64,000 nucleotides of DNA from Promethearchaeota archaeon (GTDB taxonomy: Archaea > Asgardarchaeota > Lokiarchaeia > Sigyniarchaeales > SOKP01). Position numbers and translations under genes: made by a program. Of this stretch, positions 55,135 through 63,657 are shown piece after piece; position 1 is the first letter of the stretch, and the number at the start of each line of letters is the position of its first letter. The stretch is from the NCBI GenBank assembly GCA_029838195.1, contig JALGVJ010000005.1, forward strand, positions 100,859-164,858. Reading direction: 5' to 3'. The notes below the pieces were generated by a model. It did not search any database, was not told the origin of the DNA, and was given only the letters and a program-made list of their open reading frames with translations.

Positions 55135-56199
55135 TTAAGATCTTGTAGTTAGAATCTTTTTAATGTTTTCTGGGAGGGGTTCGGCTATTAAATATTCATG
55201 TTTCTGTGGGAGAGCACAACAAGCCGAAAAATACTTTAAATGAGTATCACCATAATAATTTTTAATCCAAGAGATTGTTTTTCTTGAAGGCAATACAATC
55301 CTATTTAGCCCAGCCCTAATTGATAGTTTTTCTAATCTTTCTTTTTCCTTAATTTTAGGACGCATGCATCCTAGTGCAATTTCAGTAGAAGGAAACACAA
55401 ATCTTAGAATTATTAAAACTTTTACAACATCAATAGGATTAGGAGTTAAAAATTTTATTTTAGAAGATTTCGGTGGAATTAATACGATCACGACTATTAA
55501 TTGGGGATTTCCCAAATGTTTTTTAATAAATTTAATTGCACCCAGTTCTTCATGTAATTTTCCATAATATAACCCCACGCATACATGAGGGACAATGAAA
55601 ATGTTATATTTCTGTAATAATTTAATTGCGTATTCATAATCCTTCACATCTTTATTGAGATGATAAATATCTTTTATCACACTTTCATCAGTATTAATAT
55701 CAAAAGAGACGATATCAATTTTCGCTTCTGCGAGTTTTTTAGCGGTTGGTTCATTTAGTATTCCCGTATGAGTATTAATCACTAATGTTGTTTTTTCTTT
55801 TATTTCTTTAATTGTATCAAGATAATCATATAAAGGGACAGATCCATCTTCTTCGCAACCTCCAGAAATTAAAGCACCAATTCCTCCATTTTTCCATAGA
55901 GAAAATAGATATTGTCCAAGTTCCTCTGGATTCGTGACGCCTTTCATTCCATGCAAATATTTTTTATTACAATGCTCACATTGCAGTTTACACTCTGAAC
56001 CAGTAATACTAATAGCGGGAAATTTTTTTCCAGGCATGAATATTTTTAGAGTAGTTCCGAAATTTTTTATTTTTATTTTATGGGCAAAAGGGAGTAGTTT
56101 GATCACGTCCTTTTTCTGCATTTTTAAAATATACGAAAAATCTTCCCAAGTTGCCTTTGAATTCATTAATTTTTCTTGTAAATTAAGCAGATCATTCAA
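55135..56199 (-). CDS. Radical SAM protein, archaeal lipoyl synthase (LipS)-like
   Basis: 354 residues. The radical SAM cluster ligands are C70, C74 and C77 (ECKLQCEHC). ISGGCEEDG near 111-119 is the SAM-binding GGE-like region. Additional cysteines (GCMRP near 268, ACCALP near 332) could bind an auxiliary cluster. It resembles the biotin-synthase-related proteins that, in pairs with a second radical SAM protein, form the archaeal LipS1/LipS2 lipoyl synthase. It overlaps the lipoate ligase gene by eight bases and has the second radical SAM gene just beyond it, which makes sulfur insertion into octanoylated proteins the best guess. I do not assign S1 or S2. Confidence 0.72.
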   Translation of the reverse strand: MNDLLNLQEKLMNSKATWEDFSYILKMQKKDVIKLLPFAHKIKIKNFGTTLKIFMPGKKFPAISITGSECKLQCEHCNKKYLHGMKGVTNPEELGQYLFSLWKNGGIGALISGGCEEDGSVPLYDYLDTIKEIKEKTTLVINTHTGILNEPTAKKLAEAKIDIVSFDINTDESVIKDIYHLNKDVKDYEYAIKLLQKYNIFIVPHVCVGLYYGKLHEELGAIKFIKKHLGNPQLIVVIVLIPPKSSKIKFLTPNPIDVVKVLIILRFVFPSTEIALGCMRPKIKEKERLEKLSIRAGLNRIVLPSRKTISWIKNYYGDTHLKYFSACCALPQKHEYLIAEPLPENIKKILTTRS

Positions 56200-56971
56200 A
56201 TTTGGTTAGCCACCATTTCTTTTTATATTTATTTTCTACTAAATCTTTAGCTAACTTGAGTTCAAACTCTGTGAATGTACTTTTTCTTAATTTAATTTTA
56301 AGTGTTTTTTCAAAACCTTGAATTAACGTTTCTATAAATCGTTTTTCATCAAAATCATTTAAAAATTCTTTTATTCCTATGCATTTTGCCCGAACTGATT
56401 GAACTATTCGAAATTTGCTCACATTCGGAGGTGCTTTTAAGACGGAATACATTAAATCGGGGTCAATCTCTAATAAAATCGTACCGTGCTGTAAAACGTG
56501 TCCTTTTTTTCTAACTTGAGCATTTCCAGAAAATTTTTTGCCTCCAAGAAAAAGAGCAGGACAATGGATAATTCCTTTTTCTGGAGTTAATCCATAGATT
56601 TTTAATCCCTCTATAATTCCCTGGGTTATGATTTCAAATTGTTCAATCACTTTATAAGCATGTAGCTCTTCTAAAAATTTTATGGGGCAAGTAATAGAAT
56701 ATGTAATTTCTCCATTACAATCATGAAACACGGCTCCTCCTCCCGTAATTCTCCGAACAATATTAAACCCTTTTTTAATAGTAAAATCCATATCTATTTC
56801 TCTATTTAAGCTTTGATTTCTTCCTATGCTCGCTGTAGAAGGATTCCATTTATAAAATCTTAATGTATTTGGAGATTTTTGTTGGATAACCGCTTCTAAA
56901 ATGGCTTCATCTAAAGCCATGTTCCAACATCCGTTTCTGGTTTCCAAGGGGATTAGTCTCCAAGATTTCAA
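56192..56971 (-). CDS. lplA: Lipoate-protein ligase A (large domain)
   Basis: BPL/LplA/LipB-fold transferase attaching lipoate or octanoate to lipoyl domains and GcvH. NMALDEAIL near 17-25, RRITGGGAVFHD near 73-84 and KKFSGNAQVRKKG near 145-157 (with the catalytic Lys) are diagnostic. The 259 residues cover only the large domain; the small accessory C-terminal domain of Escherichia coli LplA is absent, as in archaeal two-part LplA/LplB systems, and no lplB is seen here. It lies between two radical SAM genes on one transcript, giving a lipoate assembly module. Confidence 0.88.
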   Translation of the reverse strand: MKSWRLIPLETRNGCWNMALDEAILEAVIQQKSPNTLRFYKWNPSTASIGRNQSLNREIDMDFTIKKGFNIVRRITGGGAVFHDCNGEITYSITCPIKFLEELHAYKVIEQFEIITQGIIEGLKIYGLTPEKGIIHCPALFLGGKKFSGNAQVRKKGHVLQHGTILLEIDPDLMYSVLKAPPNVSKFRIVQSVRAKCIGIKEFLNDFDEKRFIETLIQGFEKTLKIKLRKSTFTEFELKLAKDLVENKYKKKWWLTKFE

Positions 56972-56986
56972 GAAAGCACGCCCTTT

Positions 56987-57979
56987 TTAATTGACAAATT
57001 TCATTAATTCATTAAAAATTTCGTTTTTTTCGTGAATTGTTAATGGTCTGGGGAAATTATATATAGGACCGGAGGGTCTAGATGTATAAAAAGGTCTATT
57101 ACATCCTGAGCATCCAGTAGTTAAGAATGCATTCCCATTCTCGGTTATTTTTCTCAATTGTTCTTTATTTATTTTAATTTTTATAAGTTTTCCTTTAGAA
57201 TTAAACATAAAATCATTAATCGTTTTATTATCGTTAAAGATAAGATATCTTGCAAGTTGTATTTTTCTAAATGTTATAAGAGAAGGTTGTTCTAAATTTT
57301 CTAATTGAGTACCTTTAATAGGAGTAAAAGCAAATAGGGCCACTAATACATGCATTTGCTTTAATTTGAATATTTGAGCAATAATATCTTGTTCAGATTC
57401 TCCCATTCCAACGATTAAATGCGTGGAGACTCTATTTGGAAAAATTTTCGAAGTTTCTTTTAACATTAAAATGTGATTTTCCCATGAATATGGGCCTTTA
57501 GCCCTTTTTCCTTTAATTTCATCAAACAATTCTGGTGTAGCACAATCTAAAGCAATACCAACCCGATCTACACCCAATTTCTTCAATTCATTTAAAGCTT
57601 CGATGGAAACGGGAGGTAAAGCAATTGAGAGTGGAACTTTAGTAATCTTTTTTAGATGATAAACAATTTCATATACATCAGCTAAGAAATTTTTGTAATT
57701 TATTGCTTGAAGGCATGTTCTGCTAATTTTAGAGGAAATGTATGAGTTTTTCATTTTATTAAGAACTTCATCAAAAGAAAACACAGGCCATGTAATCCGT
57801 GATAATTTATCCAATGAACTTTGGGCTTCTCTTGCTTGAGGACAAAAACCGCAATTTGCCGAACAACTTGATTCATGATAAGTCATAAAATAGCAAGTGG
57901 AAGGGTGTATTTTAAATTTTTTTAAATTTAATCCTAATAACGCAGCTGTACCAATGGAAACTCTAATTTTTTCTACCAT
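56987..57979 (-). CDS. Radical SAM protein, biotin-synthase-like (second LipS partner)
   Basis: 330 residues, first gene of the minus-strand operon. The radical SAM ligands are C39, C43 and C46 (SCSANCGFC). The remaining barrel strands have DRVGIALDCATPELF near 144-158 and VSTHLIVGMGESEQDI near 187-202, as in biotin-synthase-related enzymes. C-terminal cysteines (TTGCSGCNRPFYTSR near 287-301) probably bind an auxiliary iron-sulfur cluster, the sulfur source in lipoyl synthases. Pairing with another radical SAM gene and lplA supports the archaeal LipS1/LipS2 role. True biotin synthase is less likely, as no bio genes are nearby. Confidence 0.75.
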   Translation of the reverse strand: MVEKIRVSIGTAALLGLNLKKFKIHPSTCYFMTYHESSCSANCGFCPQAREAQSSLDKLSRITWPVFSFDEVLNKMKNSYISSKISRTCLQAINYKNFLADVYEIVYHLKKITKVPLSIALPPVSIEALNELKKLGVDRVGIALDCATPELFDEIKGKRAKGPYSWENHILMLKETSKIFPNRVSTHLIVGMGESEQDIIAQIFKLKQMHVLVALFAFTPIKGTQLENLEQPSLITFRKIQLARYLIFNDNKTINDFMFNSKGKLIKIKINKEQLRKITENGNAFLTTGCSGCNRPFYTSRPSGPIYNFPRPLTIHEKNEIFNELMKFVN

Positions 57980-58043
57980 TCTTAAGCAAGTTAATTCTTT
58001 TATTAAGTTAAGTTTTTTTCTAAAAAAAAATAACTTTAATTAA

Positions 58044-59153
58044 ATGAACAAACGTGGATTGAACATCATTTTTATCACGAGTATTTACCTTTATAAAAAA
58101 TTTACTAATATAAAAACGATTGGGGGAATTGAAACAAATACTAAAAACGTAATACAAGAGTTAAGAAAAAGAGGTCATCAAGTATGGGAGGAAGAAATTG
58201 ATCCTAATGTTCCAATTTGGGTTCAACAAGGAGATGTGGATATAATTGCAGCCTCCACCTTTGATCCTCTCACGTTTTTAAAAATTATAAAGTATAAAAA
58301 GAAAGCAAAAAAGACGACTGCTATTGTAATTCATGCTCATACAACGGTCGAAGATATAGCAGGAAATTTTTTACCTGATATAAAACCTTTTAATAATATC
58401 TTTAAATTTTGGTTAAAAGTTTATTATGGGATGGCAACACTTTTAATTACCCCAAGTGAATATTCAAAACAATGTATCTTGAATATATTCAATTCTCTCT
58501 CTTGTCCCATCCACGTTGTTAGTAATGGAATTAGAATTGAAAACTTTCAGAAATCCCCCGAATATAAAAAAAGATTTAGAACTTATTTATTAGAAAAATA
58601 TAAGGTCCCTCTTGACTCAAAAATTATTCTGAATGTGGGCCTTACATGGAGAAAAAAAGGGGTCGATACATTCATGTTATTAGCAAAATATTTTCCTCAT
58701 TATTATTTCGTTTGGGTAGGTCCCTTAAACAAGAATCCAGAGATTGAAAAGGCCTCAAAATTAAAGAATTTAATTTTCACCGGTTTTTATAAAGATATAA
58801 GAGAAGCATATTATGGTGCTGATTTATTCCTTAATACCTCCCGAGTAGAGAATCAAGGAATACCTCTTATCGAAGCTGCAATATGTGAATTGCCTATAAT
58901 TGCAAGTGATCTTCCCGCTTACGATTGGATTGAAAATGGTATATCGGGAATTAAAGCAAGGACCCTTAAAGAATACATGGAAGGACTTCAAAGGGTAATG
59001 GATGATGAAACATTTGCAAGAAATTTAAGCAAGCATGCCCGTCAAAAAGCATTAGAATTACATGATTTCTCAAAAATAGGTAAAAGAATTGAACATTTAT
59101 ATTTAAAAGCGCTAAAAATAAAAGAAATGAAAAATAAAAAAAAATTTCTATGA
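58044..59153 (+). CDS. Family 4 glycosyltransferase
   Basis: GT-B fold glycosyltransferase, 369 residues. The N-terminal acceptor domain has GGIETNTKNVIQELRKRGHQ near 28-47. The C-terminal donor domain starts with ILNVGLTWRKKGVDTFMLLA near 195-214 and holds the GT4 EX7E-type region FLNTSRVENQGIPLIEAAIC near 257-276 (Glu near 264 and 272). No membrane helix. It probably builds a cell-surface glycan or glycolipid; sugar and acceptor are unknown. It is divergent from the lipoate operon across about 65 bases and followed by leuS 38 bases downstream. Confidence 0.87.
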   Translation: MNKRGLNIIFITSIYLYKKFTNIKTIGGIETNTKNVIQELRKRGHQVWEEEIDPNVPIWVQQGDVDIIAASTFDPLTFLKIIKYKKKAKKTTAIVIHAHTTVEDIAGNFLPDIKPFNNIFKFWLKVYYGMATLLITPSEYSKQCILNIFNSLSCPIHVVSNGIRIENFQKSPEYKKRFRTYLLEKYKVPLDSKIILNVGLTWRKKGVDTFMLLAKYFPHYYFVWVGPLNKNPEIEKASKLKNLIFTGFYKDIREAYYGADLFLNTSRVENQGIPLIEAAICELPIIASDLPAYDWIENGISGIKARTLKEYMEGLQRVMDDETFARNLSKHARQKALELHDFSKIGKRIEHLYLKALKIKEMKNKKKFL

Positions 59154-59191
59154 CCAAATAATGATAAAAATAAAGGATTGATGTGGTAAGG

Positions 59192-61975
59192 ATGGTAGAC
59201 TATATCCCTCAAGAAATTGAAAAAAAATGGCAAGAAAAATGGAAGAAGGATAAAATTTTTGAAGTGAAAATGGATCCGAATAAGAAAAAATATTACGTCC
59301 TTGAAATGTATCCTTATCCTTCTTCACATCTTCACATGGGACATCTGAGGAATTACTCCATAGGAGATGCATATGCACGATATAAACGCATGCGAGGTTT
59401 TAATGTATTATATCCCATGGGATACGATTCTTTTGGCCTTCCCGCAGAAAATGCGGCGATAGATCATGGCGTTAATCCTGAGGAATGGACCGACGCCAAT
59501 ATAAATGCTATTAAGGAACAACAAGAAAGAATTGGATTATCATATGATTGGACACGAATGATTTATAGCCACGATATAAATTATTACAAGTGGGATCAAT
59601 GGTTTTTTTTAAAAATGTATGAACGAGGTTTGGCATATCGAGAAAATGCTTATGCGAACTGGTGCCCTACATGTGCAACTGTTTTAGCAAATGAACAAGT
59701 ACAAGGAGGAAAATGCTGGAGATGTAATTCGGATGTTGAACAGAAATTCTTAACCCAATGGTTTTTAAAAATACGAGCGTACGCTGAAGAGCTTCTGGAA
59801 GGATTAAATCATGTTGATTGGCCTGAAAAAGTAAAGGTAATGCAGAGAAATTGGATTGGAAGATCCGAAGGATCAATAATCAAATTTCCAATAATGGGAG
59901 AAAACAGGAGCATTGATATCTTTACTACGCGCCCCGATACTTTATTTGGCGTGACATTCATGGTATTTGCTCCTGAACATCCTTGGGTAAGAGAATGGGT
60001 ACAAGGCACGGAATATGAAAAATCTTTTCAATTGTTATATGAAGAAGTGATGAAACAAAATAAATACGAAAGATCTGATATTGATATTGAAAAAAAAGGC
60101 ATGTTTATAGGGAAATATTGTCTTCATCCCCTAACCAATGAACATATTCCTATTTACATATCAAATTTTGTTATTTATGAATATGGTGCAGGAGCAGTAA
60201 TGGCAGTTCCGGCACACGACCAAAGAGATTTTGAATTTGCCAAAAAATATAATCTTCCCATAAAAATCGTTATTCAACCATTTGATCATGAAATAAACTT
60301 GGAAAAAATGAGTAGGGCTTATGAAGGTAATGGTGTACTGGTGAATTCTCAAGAATTTGACGGCTTGGACAATGAAACAGCCAAAAAAGCTATAACGGAC
60401 AAATTGGAAAGTTTAAATAAGGGCAAGCCAACAGTAAATTATAAATTAAGAGATTGGTTAATCTCACGTCAAAGATTTTGGGGTTGCCCCATTCCTATTA
60501 TTTATTGCAATGATTGTGGAATCGTTCCCGTCCCTTATGAAGATCTACCTGTAAAATTACCTAAAGATGTAAAATTTACTGGTAAAGGCAATCCCCTAGA
60601 AACCAGTGAGAAATTTAAGAAAGTGAAATGCCCTAAATGTGGAAAAATGGGGCGAAGAGAAACCAATACTATGGATACTTTCGTCGATAGTTCTTGGTAC
60701 TTTTTTAAATTTTGTGATCCTGAAGAGAATGGAAAGCTTCCATATAGAAAAGAATTAATTGATTATTGGGGAAATGTTGACCAATATATTGGAGGAATTG
60801 AGCATGCTGTCATGCACCTCCTTTATGCTCGCTTCTGGACGAAGGTAAGCCGTGATTTAGGCCTTCATTCCCATGATGAGCCCTTTCAAAAGCTACTAAC
60901 TCAAGGAATGATAAATAAAGCTCATCCCTATTGCCCTACGTGTAATGCATTTGCCATTAAATCAGAAATGAATAATAAAAAATGCAAGAGATGTGGAACA
61001 GATTATGTCTTGAAAAGCGTGAAAATGAGTAAAAGCTTGGGAAATACCGTGGATCCCATTGGAATCATGACCAAATACGGAGCAGATTCCTCGAGATTTT
61101 TCATATTATTTGGAGCGAGCCCTGAATCCGGATTAGAATGGTCTGATGAGGCGGTTATTTTTGCCAATCGGTTCTTAAAGAATTTATTTAAATTAATCAC
61201 AGAACCCGTGACCTCTAAAAGACGGAAAAAAACAATAAATGACACCTTGATCCTCTACAATTTAAATAAAACAATTAAAAATATCACCATTTATTTAGAA
61301 AATATCGAAATAAGGGATGCCATTAATCAATTAATTCAATTTACATCAGAACTAATTAAATATAAAAGACAAGGGCCGATTAAAACCATTTTCTCGGAAT
61401 GCATTAAAAAATTAACCTTGATGCTCCATCCATTCGTGCCTCACATCACGGAGGAATTATGGGAAATATTGGGGAAAAAAAGCTACATTAGCTTGGCGAA
61501 ATGGCCTACACCTGATGATTCAATTTTAACTAAAGAAAATGATTATAAATGGAACCTAATGAATTCCACCGTGGACGATATCAAGAACATCATTAATGTT
61601 TTAAATAAAAATACTATTGAAGAAATTAAATTAATGATAGCAGCCCCTTGGAAATATGATTTTTATCAACAACTCATGAAATTGTTGGAGCAAACAAAAA
61701 ATCAAGGAGAGATCATAAAAGTGCTCATGAAAAACGAAACCTTCAAATCTCACGGAAAATTCATCAATCTCACCATAAATAAAATCTTAAAAAACGTGGG
61801 AAAATATCCCAAATTATCCCTTTCAGCCGAAATAGAATTTAATTTTTTTACCGAATTGAAACCAATATTTGAAAATAAGTTCAATTGCAAAATAAAAGTG
61901 CTTCATGAAAGCGAATCCGACAATAAAAAAGCTAAAGACGCATTACCAGGTAAACCGGCTATATTAATTACATGA
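59192..61975 (+). CDS. leuS: Leucyl-tRNA synthetase, bacterial type
   Basis: Class I synthetase for leucine, 927 residues. HIGH is HMGH near 48-51 in MYPYPSSHLHMGHLRNYSIG, and KMSKS near 611-615. The zinc module CPTC...CWRC (near 155-174), the CP1 editing domain (FTTRPDTLFG) and the DSSWYFFKF motif are visible. These motifs (GLPAENAAIDHG, RNYSIGDAYARYKRMRG) follow the bacterial LeuRS pattern, not the archaeal/eukaryotic pattern, so it was probably acquired from bacteria. It is longer than usual (about 860) because of inserts and a C-terminal extension. Start: I prefer ATG 59192; a GTG at 59183 preceded by AAAGGA would add three residues. Confidence 0.93.
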   Translation: MVDYIPQEIEKKWQEKWKKDKIFEVKMDPNKKKYYVLEMYPYPSSHLHMGHLRNYSIGDAYARYKRMRGFNVLYPMGYDSFGLPAENAAIDHGVNPEEWTDANINAIKEQQERIGLSYDWTRMIYSHDINYYKWDQWFFLKMYERGLAYRENAYANWCPTCATVLANEQVQGGKCWRCNSDVEQKFLTQWFLKIRAYAEELLEGLNHVDWPEKVKVMQRNWIGRSEGSIIKFPIMGENRSIDIFTTRPDTLFGVTFMVFAPEHPWVREWVQGTEYEKSFQLLYEEVMKQNKYERSDIDIEKKGMFIGKYCLHPLTNEHIPIYISNFVIYEYGAGAVMAVPAHDQRDFEFAKKYNLPIKIVIQPFDHEINLEKMSRAYEGNGVLVNSQEFDGLDNETAKKAITDKLESLNKGKPTVNYKLRDWLISRQRFWGCPIPIIYCNDCGIVPVPYEDLPVKLPKDVKFTGKGNPLETSEKFKKVKCPKCGKMGRRETNTMDTFVDSSWYFFKFCDPEENGKLPYRKELIDYWGNVDQYIGGIEHAVMHLLYARFWTKVSRDLGLHSHDEPFQKLLTQGMINKAHPYCPTCNAFAIKSEMNNKKCKRCGTDYVLKSVKMSKSLGNTVDPIGIMTKYGADSSRFFILFGASPESGLEWSDEAVIFANRFLKNLFKLITEPVTSKRRKKTINDTLILYNLNKTIKNITIYLENIEIRDAINQLIQFTSELIKYKRQGPIKTIFSECIKKLTLMLHPFVPHITEELWEILGKKSYISLAKWPTPDDSILTKENDYKWNLMNSTVDDIKNIINVLNKNTIEEIKLMIAAPWKYDFYQQLMKLLEQTKNQGEIIKVLMKNETFKSHGKFINLTINKILKNVGKYPKLSLSAEIEFNFFTELKPIFENKFNCKIKVLHESESDNKKAKDALPGKPAILIT

Positions 61976-62087
61976 AAAATTCTTTCTTCCTTTTTATCCC
62001 TATTCTCTTAATTTGAAAAAAAATTAATTTTAAAATAAACAATAAGTTATATTACTTAAGTTTACATGCAAAAGGGAATAATTTAAT

Positions 62088-62591
62088 ATGGCAACAATAG
62101 ACTTTGAATTTAGAAAACAAATCCTCGAAAATAGCATCGGAGATACTTTAGCTTATTGCTACCAATGCGCTACGTGCTCTGGAGCTTGTCCAGTAGCACA
62201 AGTGACTCAAGGGAGATATAATCCTCGTCGACTTATTTTGGATGCTCTATTGGGACTAAAAGAAAAGATTTTTGGAGAAAAAAATGCATTTGTGATATGG
62301 GGATGTACAGTATGTGACACGTGTGATGAGGTTTGCCCCCAGAAAGTAGAATTAACGGAGATTTTTACGATTTTGAAAAATATGAGTGTTGAAAGAGGGG
62401 AAGCTCCAGAACATTATACAGGACAAGCGAGAATGATTTTAGAGGCGGCAAAGGCAATCCCCATGCAACCTGCGATTGAACGCCGTCGGGATCAATTAGG
62501 GTTGCCAAAAATCATGGCGCCAGATGTAAAAGAAATTCAAGAATTATTAAGTGCAACACGATTAGCAGAAAAAATTAAAAAAGAAGAATAA
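62088..62591 (+). CDS. HdrC-like iron-sulfur protein
   Basis: 167 residues with two [4Fe-4S] motifs of the heterodisulfide reductase subunit C type: CYQCATCSGACP near 24-35 and CTVCDTCDEVCP near 78-89 (each Cx2Cx2Cx3CP). QGRYNPRRLILDALLG near 42-57 and MARG-like ERGEAPEHY fit HdrC. It is soluble and should pass electrons between HdrB and HdrA-type partners. Neither hdrA nor hdrB is in the window, so it is an orphan here; it could also serve a related Fe-S oxidoreductase. It is a single gene with a short leader. Confidence 0.88.
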   Translation: MATIDFEFRKQILENSIGDTLAYCYQCATCSGACPVAQVTQGRYNPRRLILDALLGLKEKIFGEKNAFVIWGCTVCDTCDEVCPQKVELTEIFTILKNMSVERGEAPEHYTGQARMILEAAKAIPMQPAIERRRDQLGLPKIMAPDVKEIQELLSATRLAEKIKKEE

Positions 62592-62712
62592 TAATTACTA
62601 TTTCTCTTTTTATTATTCTTGAATCAAATAGACCTAAAGATTTGGTTAATAGATTTAAATACATGGAAATTTTTTTCATGATTATCAATTTTATAAAGGA
62701 AGGGAAAATCAA

Positions 62713-63489
62713 ATGCGTGGGCTTATAATAGGAGGAAATTGGAAAATGAATTTAGGAACTCCAGAGGAAACAAGGGTTCATTTAAAGGAACTCGTTTCTC
62801 TTACAAGATCAGTTAATAATGTGGAAATTGTTGTATTTCCTCCGTTTACAACATTATATCTTGCTAAAGAGCTAACAAAGGGCTCGAATATTAAGATAGG
62901 GGCGCAAAACATGCATTTTGAGCTAAGTGGTGCGTATACGGGTGAAATTTCCCCGAAATTCATTAAATCCTTGGGGTGTGAGCACGTAATTCTTGGTCAT
63001 AGTGAAAGGAGAGATATTTTTCATGAGTCAGATGAGCTAATAAATAGAAAACTGAAAAAAGCACTTCAAATGGGGTTAACACCAATAGTATGTATTGGAG
63101 AGCATTTAGATGAGAGAGAGAATGGAAAAACAAAAGAAATCATTCAATATCAAATGGAGCATACTTTTAGAGGATTGATAAAAGAAGAGATATTAAAAAC
63201 TGTAATTGCTTATGAGCCTATATGGGCAATAGGAACGGGTAAAACGGCCACACCGGAGCAGGCAGAGGAAGTTCATGAATTTATCAGAGAATTTTTATCT
63301 CAAGAATATGATGAATCTGTTGCTCGAGCTATTAGAATACAATATGGTGGGTCGATAAACCCGACTAATGCTTTTGATTTATTTAAAGAGAAGAATATTG
63401 ATGGGGGTTTAGTGGGAGGCGCTTCATTAAAACCAGACTCTTTTCACGAGATCATTAAAGCTGCTGAGAGAATACATGATCTTGAATAA
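62713..63489 (+). CDS. tpiA: Triosephosphate isomerase, bacterial/eukaryotic type
   Basis: Glycolysis/gluconeogenesis: interconverts DHAP and G3P. Catalytic residues: Lys in GNWKMN near 8-13, His in GHSERR near 95-100, and Glu in AYEPIWAIGTG near 166-176, then YGGS near 211-214 and GGLVGGASL near 233-241. At 258 residues it has the bacterial/eukaryotic length and motifs; most archaeal TIMs are shorter, about 220-230 residues. A TATA-like GATTTAAATAC (62652-62662) and an AAAGGAAGGG Shine-Dalgarno site (62695-62704) precede the ATG. It is the last complete gene before an insertion sequence. Confidence 0.94.
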   Translation: MRGLIIGGNWKMNLGTPEETRVHLKELVSLTRSVNNVEIVVFPPFTTLYLAKELTKGSNIKIGAQNMHFELSGAYTGEISPKFIKSLGCEHVILGHSERRDIFHESDELINRKLKKALQMGLTPIVCIGEHLDERENGKTKEIIQYQMEHTFRGLIKEEILKTVIAYEPIWAIGTGKTATPEQAEEVHEFIREFLSQEYDESVARAIRIQYGGSINPTNAFDLFKEKNIDGGLVGGASLKPDSFHEIIKAAERIHDLE

Positions 63490-63657
63490 AATATTTCAAT
63501 TGTTATTAATAAATTATTAAATTTTTTCTGGGGTTCAATTTGTTTAAATAGATAATTATTTATGATGCATAAATTAACTTCGCTTTCTTAAAATCTTTTC
63601 TCTTATATCACCTACATCTTACAAGGTTCTATTAACCCTTTTCCCCCTTTTTTTTAC

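Noticed and set aside
56987..57979. Biotin synthase for the first radical SAM gene of the minus-strand operon
   Set aside because: Neighbours are lplA and a second radical SAM gene and no bio genes occur, so lipoate assembly fits better.
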